Positions 8,662 to 18,783 are shown, counted from the first letter of the stretch. The stretch is DNA of 64,000 bases from Ignatzschineria indica (GCF_003121925.1 NZ_QEWR01000003.1:186001-250000), one strand, 5' to 3'. Made by a program: numbers and translations. The notes: a model not told the origin generated them from the letters alone.

Positions 8662-9786
8662 ATGAGATTACGACTTTTAACAGTAACATTGATCAGCGCA
8701 ATGACGCTCTCTGCCTGCGCATCTAATAGTGTGAAAGAGAGTAATTTATCGCAATCTCAAGCGAGCGAACCAGCCCATATCCAAAGATCGATGCAACAAT
8801 CTGCACCCAAAACAGCGACAGTGGCAAATAACGGCACGCTTCCTGAAAAGAGTAACTTAGCAAATCGTGCTGATGTGCAAGAATTTATCAACAAAGTGAG
8901 CCGGGAACAGAATCTCGACCCACGCTGGATGAGTGAAATCCTCGATCATACCAATATTCAACCAAAAATTATTGCAGCGATGAATCGACCGGCAGAAGGG
9001 GTGATGAATTGGGGCAAATATCGTCCGATCTTCCTCACTGAAAAGAGAATCAATGATGGTATTAAATTCTATAATCAATATAAAGATGCCTTCTTACGCG
9101 CAGAAGAGATCTATGGGGTCGATCGCTTTGTGATTGCCGCTATTATCGGTGTTGAGACCGGCTATGGACAAAATAAGGGATCGTGGAAAGTTGTCGATGC
9201 GCTCTCGACACTTGCTTTTGAGTACCCAAGACGCGCGAGCTACTTCTCTGGAGAATTAGCAAACTTCTTTAAGATCCTTAATGAAAATGGTGGCGATCCC
9301 TTCAGCTATCGCGGCTCTTATGCCGGCGCTATGGGATATCCACAATTTATGCCATCGAGCTACCTTGCTTATGCTGTCGATTTTGATGGTGATGGCAAAC
9401 GTGACTTATGGAACAATCCTGTTGATGCTATCGGTTCTGTTGGAAATTATCTAATGAAGAGCGGTTGGGTAAGAGGTGGCAAGATCGCAGAAGAAGTTCA
9501 GGTCAGTAAGCAGAATCTTGCCTATCAGCAGTTGAAACAGAGTGGCCGTTTAACGCCCCCTAAAGAGAGCATCCAGACATTACGTAATGCCGGCGTGATT
9601 ATTCCTAATGGCGCGCCTAATGCTAAAGTAACCCTCTTTGAATTTGAAGTCAGTGCAGATCCTAAAGTAGATGAGTGGTGGATCGGTTACCAGAACTTCT
9701 ATGCTATTACCCGCTACAACCACTCTAAACTCTACGCGCTTGCTGTCTATCAAGTCGCTGAAGCAATTAGAAGAGGGGTTCGTTAA
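8662..9786 (+). CDS. mltB: Membrane-bound lytic murein transglycosylase B
   Basis: GH103 enzyme that cleaves the MurNAc-GlcNAc bond to form 1,6-anhydro ends, making room for wall insertion. The 374 residues begin with a lipoprotein signal ending LSAC (lipid-bearing Cys19). The catalytic Glu lies in IIGVETGYGQN (about residue 165), followed by the family motif GAMGYPQFMPSSY and a DFDGDGKRDLW stretch. It abuts rodA with no spacer and its stop overlaps the rlpA start (TAATG), so it belongs to the elongasome operon. Confidence 0.95.
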   Translation: MRLRLLTVTLISAMTLSACASNSVKESNLSQSQASEPAHIQRSMQQSAPKTATVANNGTLPEKSNLANRADVQEFINKVSREQNLDPRWMSEILDHTNIQPKIIAAMNRPAEGVMNWGKYRPIFLTEKRINDGIKFYNQYKDAFLRAEEIYGVDRFVIAAIIGVETGYGQNKGSWKVVDALSTLAFEYPRRASYFSGELANFFKILNENGGDPFSYRGSYAGAMGYPQFMPSSYLAYAVDFDGDGKRDLWNNPVDAIGSVGNYLMKSGWVRGGKIAEEVQVSKQNLAYQQLKQSGRLTPPKESIQTLRNAGVIIPNGAPNAKVTLFEFEVSADPKVDEWWIGYQNFYAITRYNHSKLYALAVYQVAEAIRRGVR

Positions 9787-10823
9787 TGCAATTAGGGAAC
9801 TTAGGCACTTATCGAAAGATTGTTTTGAGCTCGCTGCTACTTTTAGTGGTTGCGAGCTGCTCCTCAACAGGTCATAAACGATATCGAACCACTGTTAAAG
9901 GGGCGACTCCTCAGGAACACCCTTTGAGTAAATCGGGCAATCCTGCAAGTTATGTCGTCTTCGGAAAGACCTATCGTGTACTTCCCACCTCCAAAGGTTA
10001 TAAAGAGAAGGGAATGGCCTCTTGGTATGGCGATAAGTTCCATGGGAAACCTACTTCAAGTGGTGAACCCTATGATATGCATGCCTTTACAGCAGCTCAT
10101 AAAACGCTCCCAATCCCCACTTATGTTATTGTTACCAATACCGAGACCAATAAATCGATCACGGTATTAGTCAATGATCGTGGCCCTTTTGTTAAAGGAC
10201 GCATTATCGATCTCTCTTATGCTGCCGCAAAAGAGCTTGATGTGGTGAAAAATGGTACAGCGCCAGTTCTTGTTGAAGCCATTGGACCTCACCAATATCT
10301 TGACCCTTCTAAAAAACCGAAAAAGAATCCAGTTGCAATGGTTGAAGTCGGAGGAGCCGAAGCCGGAAGAGGTGGTACGCCACAGACGGCAAAATTGGAA
10401 GAGAGCGCAATCTCCTATAAAGGAGAGCCGATTGAAGTTGTCTGGCAGGAGCCGGCAGGGTCAATATCCGCGTCACCAATAGATCCGTCATCAATGGATC
10501 AATACCCAACGCCACAATTTATAGAGAGTAGCTATCAGCACCAAGATTATGCACTCACCCATTCGCACGCTCCGCAAAATACCCAAAATAGTGCTACATT
10601 TACCCCTCAAGCGCCAAGCTACCATATTCAACTAGGCTCTTTTGGCAGTGAGCAAAATGCCATCAATTTCCAGCAAAGTATGGCAAATAGGCTACAGCAA
10701 CCAACAGAAGTAAAGTATGATAAAGGGCTCTATCGAGTCTATATTGGAAACTATCGTAGTCGAGAAGAGGCAGGAAATGTTGCCTTCTCTCTCCCTGTAT
10801 CCACAACTGTTATCCACTTTTAA
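9786..10823 (+). CDS. rlpA: Septal-ring lytic transglycosylase RlpA, lipoprotein
   Basis: Outer-membrane lipoprotein with an N-terminal lipobox (VASC, Cys25). It has a double-psi beta-barrel domain (about 75-165: GMASWYGDKFHGKPTSSGE, VNDRGPFVKGRIIDLS) and a C-terminal SPOR domain (about 268-345) that binds denuded glycan strands. In Pseudomonas, RlpA cleaves such strands. The conserved H in FHGKPT and the D in VNDRGPF, used for catalysis in DPBB enzymes, are present. The start overlaps the mltB stop by one base and dacA follows 2 bp later. The Ser/Pro-rich linker is poorly conserved. Confidence 0.93.
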   Translation: MQLGNLGTYRKIVLSSLLLLVVASCSSTGHKRYRTTVKGATPQEHPLSKSGNPASYVVFGKTYRVLPTSKGYKEKGMASWYGDKFHGKPTSSGEPYDMHAFTAAHKTLPIPTYVIVTNTETNKSITVLVNDRGPFVKGRIIDLSYAAAKELDVVKNGTAPVLVEAIGPHQYLDPSKKPKKNPVAMVEVGGAEAGRGGTPQTAKLEESAISYKGEPIEVVWQEPAGSISASPIDPSSMDQYPTPQFIESSYQHQDYALTHSHAPQNTQNSATFTPQAPSYHIQLGSFGSEQNAINFQQSMANRLQQPTEVKYDKGLYRVYIGNYRSREEAGNVAFSLPVSTTVIHF

Positions 10824-10825
10824 AA

Positions 10826-12007
10826 ATGAAAACGACTATGTTTAAAAAAATCTTTAAATTTTGCGCAATAGCGGTGACAACTGTCTCACTCTCCTTTGCG
10901 CAATCACCTAGCACATTACAGCTTCCTGAGTATGCCGTAAAATCTTGGATTATTATGGATTACGATACCGGTGCCGTATTAGCAGAATATAATAGTACTA
11001 TTCAATTTGAGCCTGCGAGCATCACAAAAGTGATGACTGACTATGTGATCGCTGATGCAATTGACAAGGGAATCATCAGCCATGATGACCAAGTACTCAT
11101 CTCTTCAAAATCTCGCAATATGCCAGGATCGAGAATGTTTGTTGAAGAGGGAACACTCGTCTCTGTCGATAACCTTTTACAAGGTTTAATTGTTCAATCG
11201 GGCAATGATGCGGCTGTTGCGCTTGCAGAACATGTTGCGGTCTCTGAAGAGTCATTTGCCATGAAGATGAATGAGAAAGCGGCTGAACTAGGGATGAAAA
11301 AGAGCCACTTTAAAAATGCAAGTGGTCTCCCCGATCCGGAACATATCACAACCGCTTATGACCTTGCGATTCTCTCGCGCGCGCTGATCAACAATTTCCC
11401 TGAACACTACAAATATTACTCCCAAAAGAGCTTTACCTGGAATAATATCAAGCAAAATAATCGCAATACACTACTCTGGGAAGACCCCTCTGTTGATGGA
11501 ATTAAAACGGGCCATACCAATAGTGCCGGTTACTCTCTTGCATCGAGCGCAGAACGCAATGGTTTTCGTGTAATTGTCATTGTTATGGGGGCGGATAGTG
11601 AAGCCTACCGTCAACGCGTTTCTCGTGAACTCATTAACTTTGCGTTTAATAACTTTGATCGCAAACAGCTCTATAGCGCTAATGAAGTGATTGCTGAGGC
11701 AAATGTCCTTCACGGTATTGAAAAGAGTGTTCCTGTTGGTGTCAGCGAGAGCATCACGGCGACCCTACCCCGCGTTCAATATGATAATCTTAAAGCACAG
11801 ATCCATGTTAACCCCGGCTTAGAAGCACCCATTACAAAAGGGGAGCAAGTGGGGAATTTAGAGTTCTATATCGATAAGCATCTTCTCTACAGCTTTCCCG
11901 TTATTGCGCTCGATAATGTAGAAAAAACAGGCATTTTCCATCGTCTATGGAATAGCTTCTTAATAAAACTCAACAATAAAATCAATAAGTTCAAAGAAGC
12001 GCTCTAA
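10826..12007 (+). CDS. dacA: D-alanyl-D-alanine carboxypeptidase (PBP5/6 type)
   Basis: Periplasmic class C PBP that trims the terminal D-Ala of pentapeptides. The 393 residues show a signal peptide ending near SFAQ. The peptidase S11 domain has S65-I-T-K68, S125-G-N127 and K227-T-G, followed by the beta-sheet PBP5 C-terminal domain. The last residues form a basic amphipathic helix typical of a membrane anchor. A second in-frame ATG four codons later is an alternative start. It is the last gene of the elongasome block. Confidence 0.96.
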   Translation: MKTTMFKKIFKFCAIAVTTVSLSFAQSPSTLQLPEYAVKSWIIMDYDTGAVLAEYNSTIQFEPASITKVMTDYVIADAIDKGIISHDDQVLISSKSRNMPGSRMFVEEGTLVSVDNLLQGLIVQSGNDAAVALAEHVAVSEESFAMKMNEKAAELGMKKSHFKNASGLPDPEHITTAYDLAILSRALINNFPEHYKYYSQKSFTWNNIKQNNRNTLLWEDPSVDGIKTGHTNSAGYSLASSAERNGFRVIVIVMGADSEAYRQRVSRELINFAFNNFDRKQLYSANEVIAEANVLHGIEKSVPVGVSESITATLPRVQYDNLKAQIHVNPGLEAPITKGEQVGNLEFYIDKHLLYSFPVIALDNVEKTGIFHRLWNSFLIKLNNKINKFKEAL

Positions 12008-12061
12008 ATTTAGCCACTTTTTTGTAGTATTTTTGTAGTTTATTAGTTATCATACTTCCCC

Positions 12062-12087
12062 ATAAACAAGGTGTGTTTATTTTTTGA
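12062..12087 (+). terminator. Terminator-like hairpin between dacA and pckA
   Basis: ATAAACA, the loop AGGTG, and TGTTTAT are followed by a run of Ts. The stem is short (7 bp) and AT rich but the T-tract is good. It could end the elongasome operon or attenuate pckA, whose ATG lies 26 bp downstream. Confidence 0.5.
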
Positions 12088-12112
12088 ATTAAATTTTTAG
12101 GAAACGAGAGAC

Positions 12113-13723
12113 ATGTCACAACAGATTATTGACGATCTAAAAGCACAAGGTATTACCGCAACAGAAGTTATATACAATCCAAGCTATGATGTTCTTTTCA
12201 AGGAAGAGACTGACCCAAGCCTTACAGGCTATGATAAAGGGACTGTCACAAACCTAGGTGCCGTCGGTGTAGATACTGGTATTTATACAGGTCGCTCGCC
12301 TAAAGATAAATATATTGTCCGTGATGAAACAACTAAAGATACCGTTTGGTGGGCAGATTCCGGTAAAGGAAAAAATGACAATAAACCTATTACTGAAGAG
12401 GTATGGGCACAATTAAAAGAGCTTGTTCTTGATCAGTTATCAGGCAAACGCCTCTTTGTCATCGATGGTTTCTGTGGTGCTAACGAAGAGACGCGTCTTG
12501 CAGTTCGCTTCGTAACGGAAGTTGCATGGCAAGCGCACTTTGTAAAAAATATGTTTATTCGCCCAAGCGAAGAAGAGCTTAAAAACTTTAAGCCTGATTT
12601 CACTGTTCTCAATGGCGCAAAAGTAACTAACAAGAACTACAAAGAGATGGGTCTTAACTCTGAAACCTTCGTTGCATTCAACTTGACTGAAAATATGCAG
12701 TTGATTGGGGGCACATGGTACGGTGGCGAGATGAAGAAAGGTCTCTTCTCTGTCATGAACTACCTTCTCCCATTAAAAGGCATCGCTTCAATGCACTGCT
12801 CTGCAAACGTAGGTAAAGATGGTGAGACAGCGATCTTCTTCGGTCTTTCAGGAACCGGTAAAACAACTCTCTCAACTGACCCCAATCGCCAATTAATTGG
12901 GGATGATGAGCATGGTTGGGATGATGATGGTGTTTTCAACTTTGAAGGGGGTTGCTATGCAAAAACAATCAACCTTTCAAAAGAGCATGAACCTGAGATC
13001 TACGGTGCTATCCGCCGTGATGCGCTTCTTGAAAACGTTGTTATTAAAGAAGATGGTTCTGTTGATTTTGATGATGCATCAAAAACTGAGAATACACGTG
13101 TCTCTTACCCGATCTACCATATCGAAAATATTGTAGAGCCTGTTTCAAAAGCAGGTCCTGCGAAGAAAGTAATCTTCTTAACAGCAGATGCTTTCGGTGT
13201 TATCCCACCAGTATCAAAATTAACGCCTGAGCAGATGCAATACTACTTCCTTTCAGGCTTTACCTCTAAACTTGCAGGTACTGAGCGTGGTATCACTGAG
13301 CCAACACCAACATTCTCAGCATGTTTCGGTGCGGCATTCCTTCTTCTTCACCCAACACAATACGCTGAAGTATTAGTAAAACGTATGGAAGAAGCAGGTG
13401 CATCAGCATACTTAGTAAATACAGGCTGGAATGGTACTGGTAAACGTATCTCTCTTAAAGATACACGTAATATCATCAACTCTATCTTAAGTGGTGATAT
13501 CGATAAAGAAGAGACAGAAATTATTCCAATCTTCAATCTTGAAGTACCTAAAGCAGTTGCTAATGTTGACTCAACAATCTTAGATCCACGTAATACTTAC
13601 GCAGATCCAGCTGAGTGGACAGAGAAAGCAGAAAAACTTGCTGAACTCTTTGAAAATAACTTTGACAAGTATACAGACACACCATTAGGTGCAGAACTTG
13701 CTAAAGTAGGTCCTAAGAAGTAA
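12113..13723 (+). CDS. pckA: Phosphoenolpyruvate carboxykinase (ATP)
   Basis: Gluconeogenic enzyme converting oxaloacetate and ATP to phosphoenolpyruvate, CO2 and ADP. The 536 residues match the usual length. The kinase-type P-loop [13 protein letters not shown] (about 242-254) is followed by the metal-binding IGDDEHGW and the [10 protein letters not shown] motif. Other signatures are the GRSPKDK substrate motif near residue 60 and TAGTERG-type residues (KLAGTERG). It is monocistronic, with a strong terminator downstream. Confidence 0.97.
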   Translation: MSQQIIDDLKAQGITATEVIYNPSYDVLFKEETDPSLTGYDKGTVTNLGAVGVDTGIYTGRSPKDKYIVRDETTKDTVWWADSGKGKNDNKPITEEVWAQLKELVLDQLSGKRLFVIDGFCGANEETRLAVRFVTEVAWQAHFVKNMFIRPSEEELKNFKPDFTVLNGAKVTNKNYKEMGLNSETFVAFNLTENMQLIGGTWYGGEMKKGLFSVMNYLLPLKGIASMHCSANVGKDGETAIFFGLSGTGKTTLSTDPNRQLIGDDEHGWDDDGVFNFEGGCYAKTINLSKEHEPEIYGAIRRDALLENVVIKEDGSVDFDDASKTENTRVSYPIYHIENIVEPVSKAGPAKKVIFLTADAFGVIPPVSKLTPEQMQYYFLSGFTSKLAGTERGITEPTPTFSACFGAAFLLLHPTQYAEVLVKRMEEAGASAYLVNTGWNGTGKRISLKDTRNIINSILSGDIDKEETEIIPIFNLEVPKAVANVDSTILDPRNTYADPAEWTEKAEKLAELFENNFDKYTDTPLGAELAKVGPKK

Positions 13724-13795
13724 TCAGCATATCAGTTATATAATATATAAGCATAAGCGCTATCCTTCATGGATAGAATCAAACTGAAAAGTAGA

Positions 13796-13826
13796 AGCCC
13801 GAAGATAAACTCTTCGGGCTTTCTGT
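13796..13826 (+). terminator. Rho-independent terminator of pckA
   Basis: AGCCCGAAGA pairs with TCTTCGGGCT across a 5-nt loop, followed by TTCTGTTATTT. The stem is a perfect 10 bp and lies 73 bp after the pckA stop, just before repeat array 2. Confidence 0.93.
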
Positions 13827-13840
13827 TATTTATCCCCAAT

Positions 13841-14432
13841 TTTCTCGACATCAAGGATGCCAAAGGGTGGGCATGCACAGGCTAAAAGAACGAAATAGTA
13901 AGCTCCCACCGCTCCACAGACTCTCTTAAGAATCATTTATCACAACAAAAGAACCTGAACGCTGCCGGATACAACCAGCGCGCTCTTCCATCAATCACGC
14001 GCCGGCAGAGGGCAATCTTCCAGTTTCATCGCCGGCAATAATTTTTGAAATAGAGAGATTTTCTCGGCATCAAGGATGCCAAAGGGTGGGCATGCACAGG
14101 CTAAAAGAACGAAATAGTGAGCTCCACCGCTCCACAGACTCTCTTAAGAATCATTTTTCACAACAAAAGAGCCTGAACGCTGTCGGATACAACCAGCACG
14201 ATCTTCCATCAATCACGCGCCGGCAGAGGGCAATCTTCCGGTTTCATCACCGGCAATAATTTTTTGAAATAGAGAGATTTTCTCGGCATCAAGGATGCCA
14301 AATGGTGGGCATGCACAGGCTAAAAGGACGAAATAGTGAGCTCCCATCGTTCCACAGACTCTCTTAAGAATCATTTATCACAACAAAAGAACCTGAACGC
14401 TGCCGGATACAACCAGCGCGCTCTTCCAGTGC
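13841..14432 (+). repeat. Composite palindromic repeat array 2 (219-bp variant)
   Basis: About 2.7 tandem copies with an exact 219-bp period; the TCGRCATCAAG word starts at 13845, 14064 and 14283. Each copy has module E3 (CATCAAGGATGCC hairpin, GGTGGGCATGCA, the GCTCC..CGCTCCACAGACTCTCTTAAG tail) then module E1 (CTGAACGCTGCCGG to CACGCGCCGGCAGAGG). Module E2 of arrays 1 and 3 is missing, which accounts for the shorter period. The array fills the gap between convergent pckA and rsmC and breaks off within E1 about 20 bp before the rsmC stop. No coding potential is seen. Confidence 0.92.
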
Positions 14433-14452
14433 CCCTCTTACGTAAGTGAGAA

Positions 14453-15493
14453 CTATTTTACCCGCTCTAGCTTAAGAATCTTGAAATGATTATTAGAGGC
14501 GATCTCTGTTGCTTTCACATATTGTGCGTAGCAGACCTCCTCTATGGCTAAAAATTTATTCAACACAAAATAGGCAATACCTCGGCGACGTAAGAGCCGC
14601 TTACTATTCTCAACGAACTTGACTGTTAACTCTTTAGAGGTACCAAATCCTTGATGAAAAGGGGGATTACAGATAATCCGATCAAAACTACGATCTTCTA
14701 ACTCTGAACCACAATCATCGAGCGTTACGAGCGCCTCAATCCCCATGCTCTCAAGATTGTGCGCTGCAAGTTGAACTGCCGCAACATTACAATCAGTTAC
14801 CACCAACTGCTCAATCTTGCTATTTTTACCAACAGATGCAGCAAGATAGCCATAACCACAACCGAGATCTAACACTTTCCCTTCTAACGCAAAAGGATCG
14901 TTATTGAGAGTCTCTGCTAAAAAACGGCTTCCCTCATCAATCTTTTTATAACCATAGATTCCGGGCTTACTGATAAAGGTGAGATCTTGTACTTCATCTC
15001 TAATCTCTAAAAATTGACGATATTCATCCCCTTTGAGATCGAGAGTTTTTCCACCCTCTTTGATAATTCGCGCATAACGAAGCCCTTTCCCTAAAAGTTC
15101 AAGCTCCGCTAATACCCCCATCTTTTCAGCATGCTTTATAACGCTCTTAATCCCTTCCTGATTATTACCCGTTAAAATGAGGCTTCCCCCAACTTTTAAG
15201 ATGCGTGCCGCAGATTCTAAAAGATAGTGCGTTAAAACTTTCGCCTTATTGAGTCTAAAGAGAATAAAATCAAAATATTCATCGGGCGCACTCTCTAACT
15301 CAAAATCACTCAAGTTACCATCAAAACCAATCACTTCGAGCGCATGATCGATATCTTTACGATTGGTAATATAACGAATATTATCACGCGCACTAATACC
15401 AGAGAGCTCAAAACTCTCATCTGCAATCAATAATCCTTTCCCTTCACGAAGGAGCTCACTATCTCGAAAGAGCGCAATACTTGCTTCAGCCAT
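14453..15493 (-). CDS. rsmC: 16S rRNA m2G1207 methyltransferase RsmC-like
   Basis: SAM-dependent methyltransferase of 346 residues with the two-domain layout of RsmC/RlmG. A degenerate N-terminal MTase-like domain spans about 1-165. The catalytic C-terminal domain has the SAM motif VLDLGCGYGYLAAS and the N2-guanine-type catalytic motif CNPPFHQGFG. The length suits RsmC (E. coli 343) better than RlmG. It is the third gene of a minus-strand operon, 3 bp after rsuA, which also modifies 16S rRNA. The specific target G1207 is inferred from the family. Confidence 0.85.
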   Translation of the reverse strand: MAEASIALFRDSELLREGKGLLIADESFELSGISARDNIRYITNRKDIDHALEVIGFDGNLSDFELESAPDEYFDFILFRLNKAKVLTHYLLESAARILKVGGSLILTGNNQEGIKSVIKHAEKMGVLAELELLGKGLRYARIIKEGGKTLDLKGDEYRQFLEIRDEVQDLTFISKPGIYGYKKIDEGSRFLAETLNNDPFALEGKVLDLGCGYGYLAASVGKNSKIEQLVVTDCNVAAVQLAAHNLESMGIEALVTLDDCGSELEDRSFDRIICNPPFHQGFGTSKELTVKFVENSKRLLRRRGIAYFVLNKFLAIEEVCYAQYVKATEIASNNHFKILKLERVK

Positions 15494-15496
15494 CTT

Positions 15497-16225
15497 TTAA
15501 AATCCTTTAATCTCTGCTTCTGTCAAAGGGCGATATTCACCCTCGCTTAATCCATCTAATGTTAGATGACCTATTTGTGAACGATGTAATTTTTCAACAT
15601 GATTACCAACTGCCGCTAACATCCGCTTGACCTGATGATAGCGCCCTTCAGTTAAGGTTAACTCTATCTCCCGTTCAGAGAGAAGCGCTACTTGTGCCGG
15701 CTTTGTGATCTCATCATCCCCCCGTAATGCAACGCCCGTTTCAAGCTGATCAATCATCTCAGATGTCATTGGACGCGCAAGCTCAATCTTATAAACCTTC
15801 TCAATATCCTCATCCGTGCGATGTGTTGGATGGGTCACACGATGAGACCATGCGCCATCATCGGTGATTAAGACCATTCCTGTCGTATCTGCATCTAAGC
15901 GACCGGCGATATGAAGCCGCTCAAGCGAATGCTCTCCCTCTAATAACTTAAAGAGTGAGATATGACCATCATGACGATGACTTGAGACATAGCCCGCAGG
16001 TTTGTAGAGCATAAAATAGCGAGGTTGACTGCTATAGAGAAGTGGCTCACCATCAATCTCTACTCGATCCGATTCCGTGACCTTAAAATTGCGCTCTCTG
16101 ATCTCCTCACCATTCACACTAATCCAACCATTGCGAATGATCTTTCCTGCCTCTTTGCGAGAAACCTCCATCGCTAACTGGAGATATTGATCGAGACGAT
16201 AGCTCTCTTGCGCTTTTTCTACCAT
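15497..16225 (-). CDS. rsuA: 16S rRNA pseudouridine(516) synthase RsuA
   Basis: Isomerises a 16S rRNA uridine, U516 in E. coli. The 242 residues have an N-terminal S4 RNA-binding domain (LDQYLQLAMEVSRKEAGKIIRNGWISVNG) and the RsuA/RluB-family catalytic motif AGRLDADTTGMVL with the nucleophilic Asp near residue 111. The second half has the EKVYKIEL and GRYHQVKRMLAAVGNHV motifs that distinguish RsuA. It lies 4 bp after the upstream ATPase gene and 3 bp before rsmC, so the three are translated from one transcript. Confidence 0.93.
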   Translation of the reverse strand: MVEKAQESYRLDQYLQLAMEVSRKEAGKIIRNGWISVNGEEIRERNFKVTESDRVEIDGEPLLYSSQPRYFMLYKPAGYVSSHRHDGHISLFKLLEGEHSLERLHIAGRLDADTTGMVLITDDGAWSHRVTHPTHRTDEDIEKVYKIELARPMTSEMIDQLETGVALRGDDEITKPAQVALLSEREIELTLTEGRYHQVKRMLAAVGNHVEKLHRSQIGHLTLDGLSEGEYRPLTEAEIKGF

Positions 16226-16229
16226 CTCA

Positions 16230-18497
16230 CTACTCCGTCGTCACCCGTAAAATCTCTTCTAAAGAGGTTCTGCCTGCTAAAACCATCTCAATACCCGCCG
16301 ATCTTAGATCCTTAACCCCTTCACGTTCGACCTGCTTTGCAATTTCAGAAGCGGAAGCATCCTCTAAGAGCATCTGTGAAACCCGTTTTGAGATAGGCAT
16401 CACCTCAAAGATCGCAAAACGACCGCGATATCCATCATGACATTCAGAACAACCGCTTGCACGATAGAACTTACTTGCCGCCTGCATCGGTGTAAACCCT
16501 AATGTCTCAAGATAGGCAGAATCGACAATATCCTCCTCTTTACAGTGACAGAGCTCACGCACTAGACGTTGAGCAATCACTAGATCTACTGTTGAAGCGA
16601 TATTGTAGGACTCAATCCCCATATTTTTAAGGCGAACAAGACTCTCTACAGCACTCTTCGTATGGAGCGTGGAGAGGACAAGATGCCCTGTCTGTGCTGC
16701 TTTAATGGTAATATCAGCCGTCTCATAATCTCGAATCTCACCGACCATCAAGACATCGGGGTCTTGTCGTAAAAATGCACGCAAAGCTTCAGCAAATGTT
16801 AAGCCAATTTTAGGATGTACTTGAAGCTGATTGATCCCTTCTAGATTGATCTCTATCGGATCTTCTACCGTTGCAATATTGCGCGAAACATCATTGAGAT
16901 AGTTGAGGCAAGCATAGAGCGTCACGGTCTTACCAGAACCGGTGGGACCAGTGACCAATATCAAGCCTTGCGAGCGTTCAATCGCCGATTGCACTACACT
17001 CTTTTGCGCTGAGGTTAAACCGATCTTATTAAGGGAATAATTGATCTCCGAATTATCAAGTAGACGAATCACCACCTTCTCTCCCCAGAGAGTCGGAATA
17101 ACAGAGATTCTCGCATCGACCTCCTCCTCTTCTAAGCAAAGGGTTATATGACCATCTTGCGGAAGACGCTTCTCAGCGATATCAAGTTCAGCCATCACTT
17201 TCAGGCGGGAGGCTAAAGTCTCTCGATAGGCTTCCGGCACCACATAGACCTTATGCAGAACCCCATCGATTCGAAAACGAACACGATAACTCGACTCATA
17301 AGGTTCAAAATGAATATCAGAGGCTTTCTGTGTAATCGCATCGAGGAGCACAAAATTGAGATAATCAACAACGCCATCACTCTCTTCAATGGCTAGCTCT
17401 GCCGTCAGTTGTGACTCTGGAGAATTCTGATCCTCTGGCTCTATCGCTTGCGCCGTCTCTTGCTCTGTCTCTTGTTCTATCTCTTCTTCTGTCTCTTGCT
17501 GTATCTCAGCAAGAACCGACTCTAAAATCTCGGTTGAATCTTCTAGTGCCGGCATCGTCTCATCGGATATCGATCCATCGGCCACTTCTGCCATAGGCGC
17601 AATAGAGGAATGGGGAGTAGCTGACTCCTCTAATGCAGCAAGTGATACCATCTCCTCGAGTTCTGATGATTCATCCTCATCATCGGCTCGCGACTCAATC
17701 TCAGAGAGATCGAGTGCAGAATCACGTAACACCTCCGCACGCGGATCATCCTCTTCCGTTTGCGAAGGCTGATCGGGCATCAACGCCATCTCCGCTTCAA
17801 CCGCGGTATCCACTTGTTCTAAGTTGATACGATTATCGACCACAAAAGATTGATCATCGCCTGCCTCACTCCCATCAAGAGAGTGAGATAAAACCTCCTC
17901 TACCGCTGTTTCTTCTACCTCATCCCCCTCTTGCGCTTCATTTTCTATCTCTAGAGCAGGAACTTCCGGCAAGAGTGCCTCTTGTGCCGGGAAAGTGAGG
18001 AGATCAATCATCGCCTTAATCTGATCACTATCTCCTAACCAATACTCAATTCTGCCAGGATAACGAAGTGCTAAAGTATCGAAAAACTTCTCATTGCCGG
18101 GATCTGCTGTAACGACAACCAAACGATCAGGAAGTAGAACCAGAGGAACCCCATATTGCGCTAAGAGCTCCTCTTTAGTTGCAAAGCCGACAAAGTCAAA
18201 ATTCTCAATAGGTTGAAAATAGGCTAAATCTACAACAGGTAACGGTTCTTCTAACGCGCTATTTGCCGCTAATGCCGCCTCAAAAATTGCCTGACTCGTC
18301 AGTCCATGAGCTCTTAACTTCCCAACCACTGAACGTTCATTTTCATACATCTTTGCTGAAAGAAGGGGGATCGCCTCTTTAGCCATCCACTTCAACTCAA
18401 TAAGCCCCTGAATCAACGGATTATGTTCCAATTTCACACGTAACCTCTGCATTAAATATTGAGCACTCTCTTGAGCAATCTGATTGAGCTGACACAA
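16230..18497 (-). CDS. GspE/PilB-family secretion or pilus ATPase with long acidic linker
   Basis: A 755-residue hexameric ATPase of the type II secretion/type IV pilus class. An N-terminal GspE/PilB-like domain (about 20-170) is followed by a very acidic low-complexity region (about 175-375, rich in Glu, Asp, Ser, Gln). The ATPase core then shows Walker A GPTGSGKT (517-524), the Asp box, Walker B MVGEIRD (584-590), and a His box GHLVLSTLHT. A cysteine cluster (LCHC, then GCSECHDGYRGR) corresponds to the zinc motif of PilB/GspE, although the first pair is C-x-C, not C-x2-C. The listed start is TTG; an ATG at 18452 (codon 16) is an equally good start. No other pilus or secretion genes are nearby. 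It heads a tight operon with rsuA and rsmC. Confidence 0.85.
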   Translation of the reverse strand: MCQLNQIAQESAQYLMQRLRVKLEHNPLIQGLIELKWMAKEAIPLLSAKMYENERSVVGKLRAHGLTSQAIFEAALAANSALEEPLPVVDLAYFQPIENFDFVGFATKEELLAQYGVPLVLLPDRLVVVTADPGNEKFFDTLALRYPGRIEYWLGDSDQIKAMIDLLTFPAQEALLPEVPALEIENEAQEGDEVEETAVEEVLSHSLDGSEAGDDQSFVVDNRINLEQVDTAVEAEMALMPDQPSQTEEDDPRAEVLRDSALDLSEIESRADDEDESSELEEMVSLAALEESATPHSSIAPMAEVADGSISDETMPALEDSTEILESVLAEIQQETEEEIEQETEQETAQAIEPEDQNSPESQLTAELAIEESDGVVDYLNFVLLDAITQKASDIHFEPYESSYRVRFRIDGVLHKVYVVPEAYRETLASRLKVMAELDIAEKRLPQDGHITLCLEEEEVDARISVIPTLWGEKVVIRLLDNSEINYSLNKIGLTSAQKSVVQSAIERSQGLILVTGPTGSGKTVTLYACLNYLNDVSRNIATVEDPIEINLEGINQLQVHPKIGLTFAEALRAFLRQDPDVLMVGEIRDYETADITIKAAQTGHLVLSTLHTKSAVESLVRLKNMGIESYNIASTVDLVIAQRLVRELCHCKEEDIVDSAYLETLGFTPMQAASKFYRASGCSECHDGYRGRFAIFEVMPISKRVSQMLLEDASASEIAKQVEREGVKDLRSAGIEMVLAGRTSLEEILRVTTE

Positions 18498-18654
18498 TAA
18501 TAGTTGTTCATATCACTTGTATTATCGCTTTTTGCCCCAAAATTATTGTTATTATAGCACTACTTCTTGAGTCTATAGAGCTCATAATGGTAGAGTTATA
18601 GAGCATTTTTAAATCCTCTCCCCATAGGCTTATCTACGTGATCTTGTATCAGAC

Positions 18655-18693
18655 GGATCGCTCAAATGGATCACTCAAATGGATCTTTCAAAG
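18655..18693. repeat. 13-bp tandem repeat upstream of phoH
   Basis: GGATCGCTCAAAT, GGATCACTCAAAT and GGATCTTTCAAAG lie head to tail in the 286-bp gap before phoH. The following GCTGATCAATAAGTTGATCTGCAG-type sequence is rich in GATC words. Confidence 0.85.
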
Positions 18694-18783
18694 CGCTGAT
18701 CAATAAGTTGATCTGCAGATCTGAGCAATCTCACTTTAAGTCTTAAATAGGGAGACCATCTTAAAAGGAAAATAGAAGAACGA

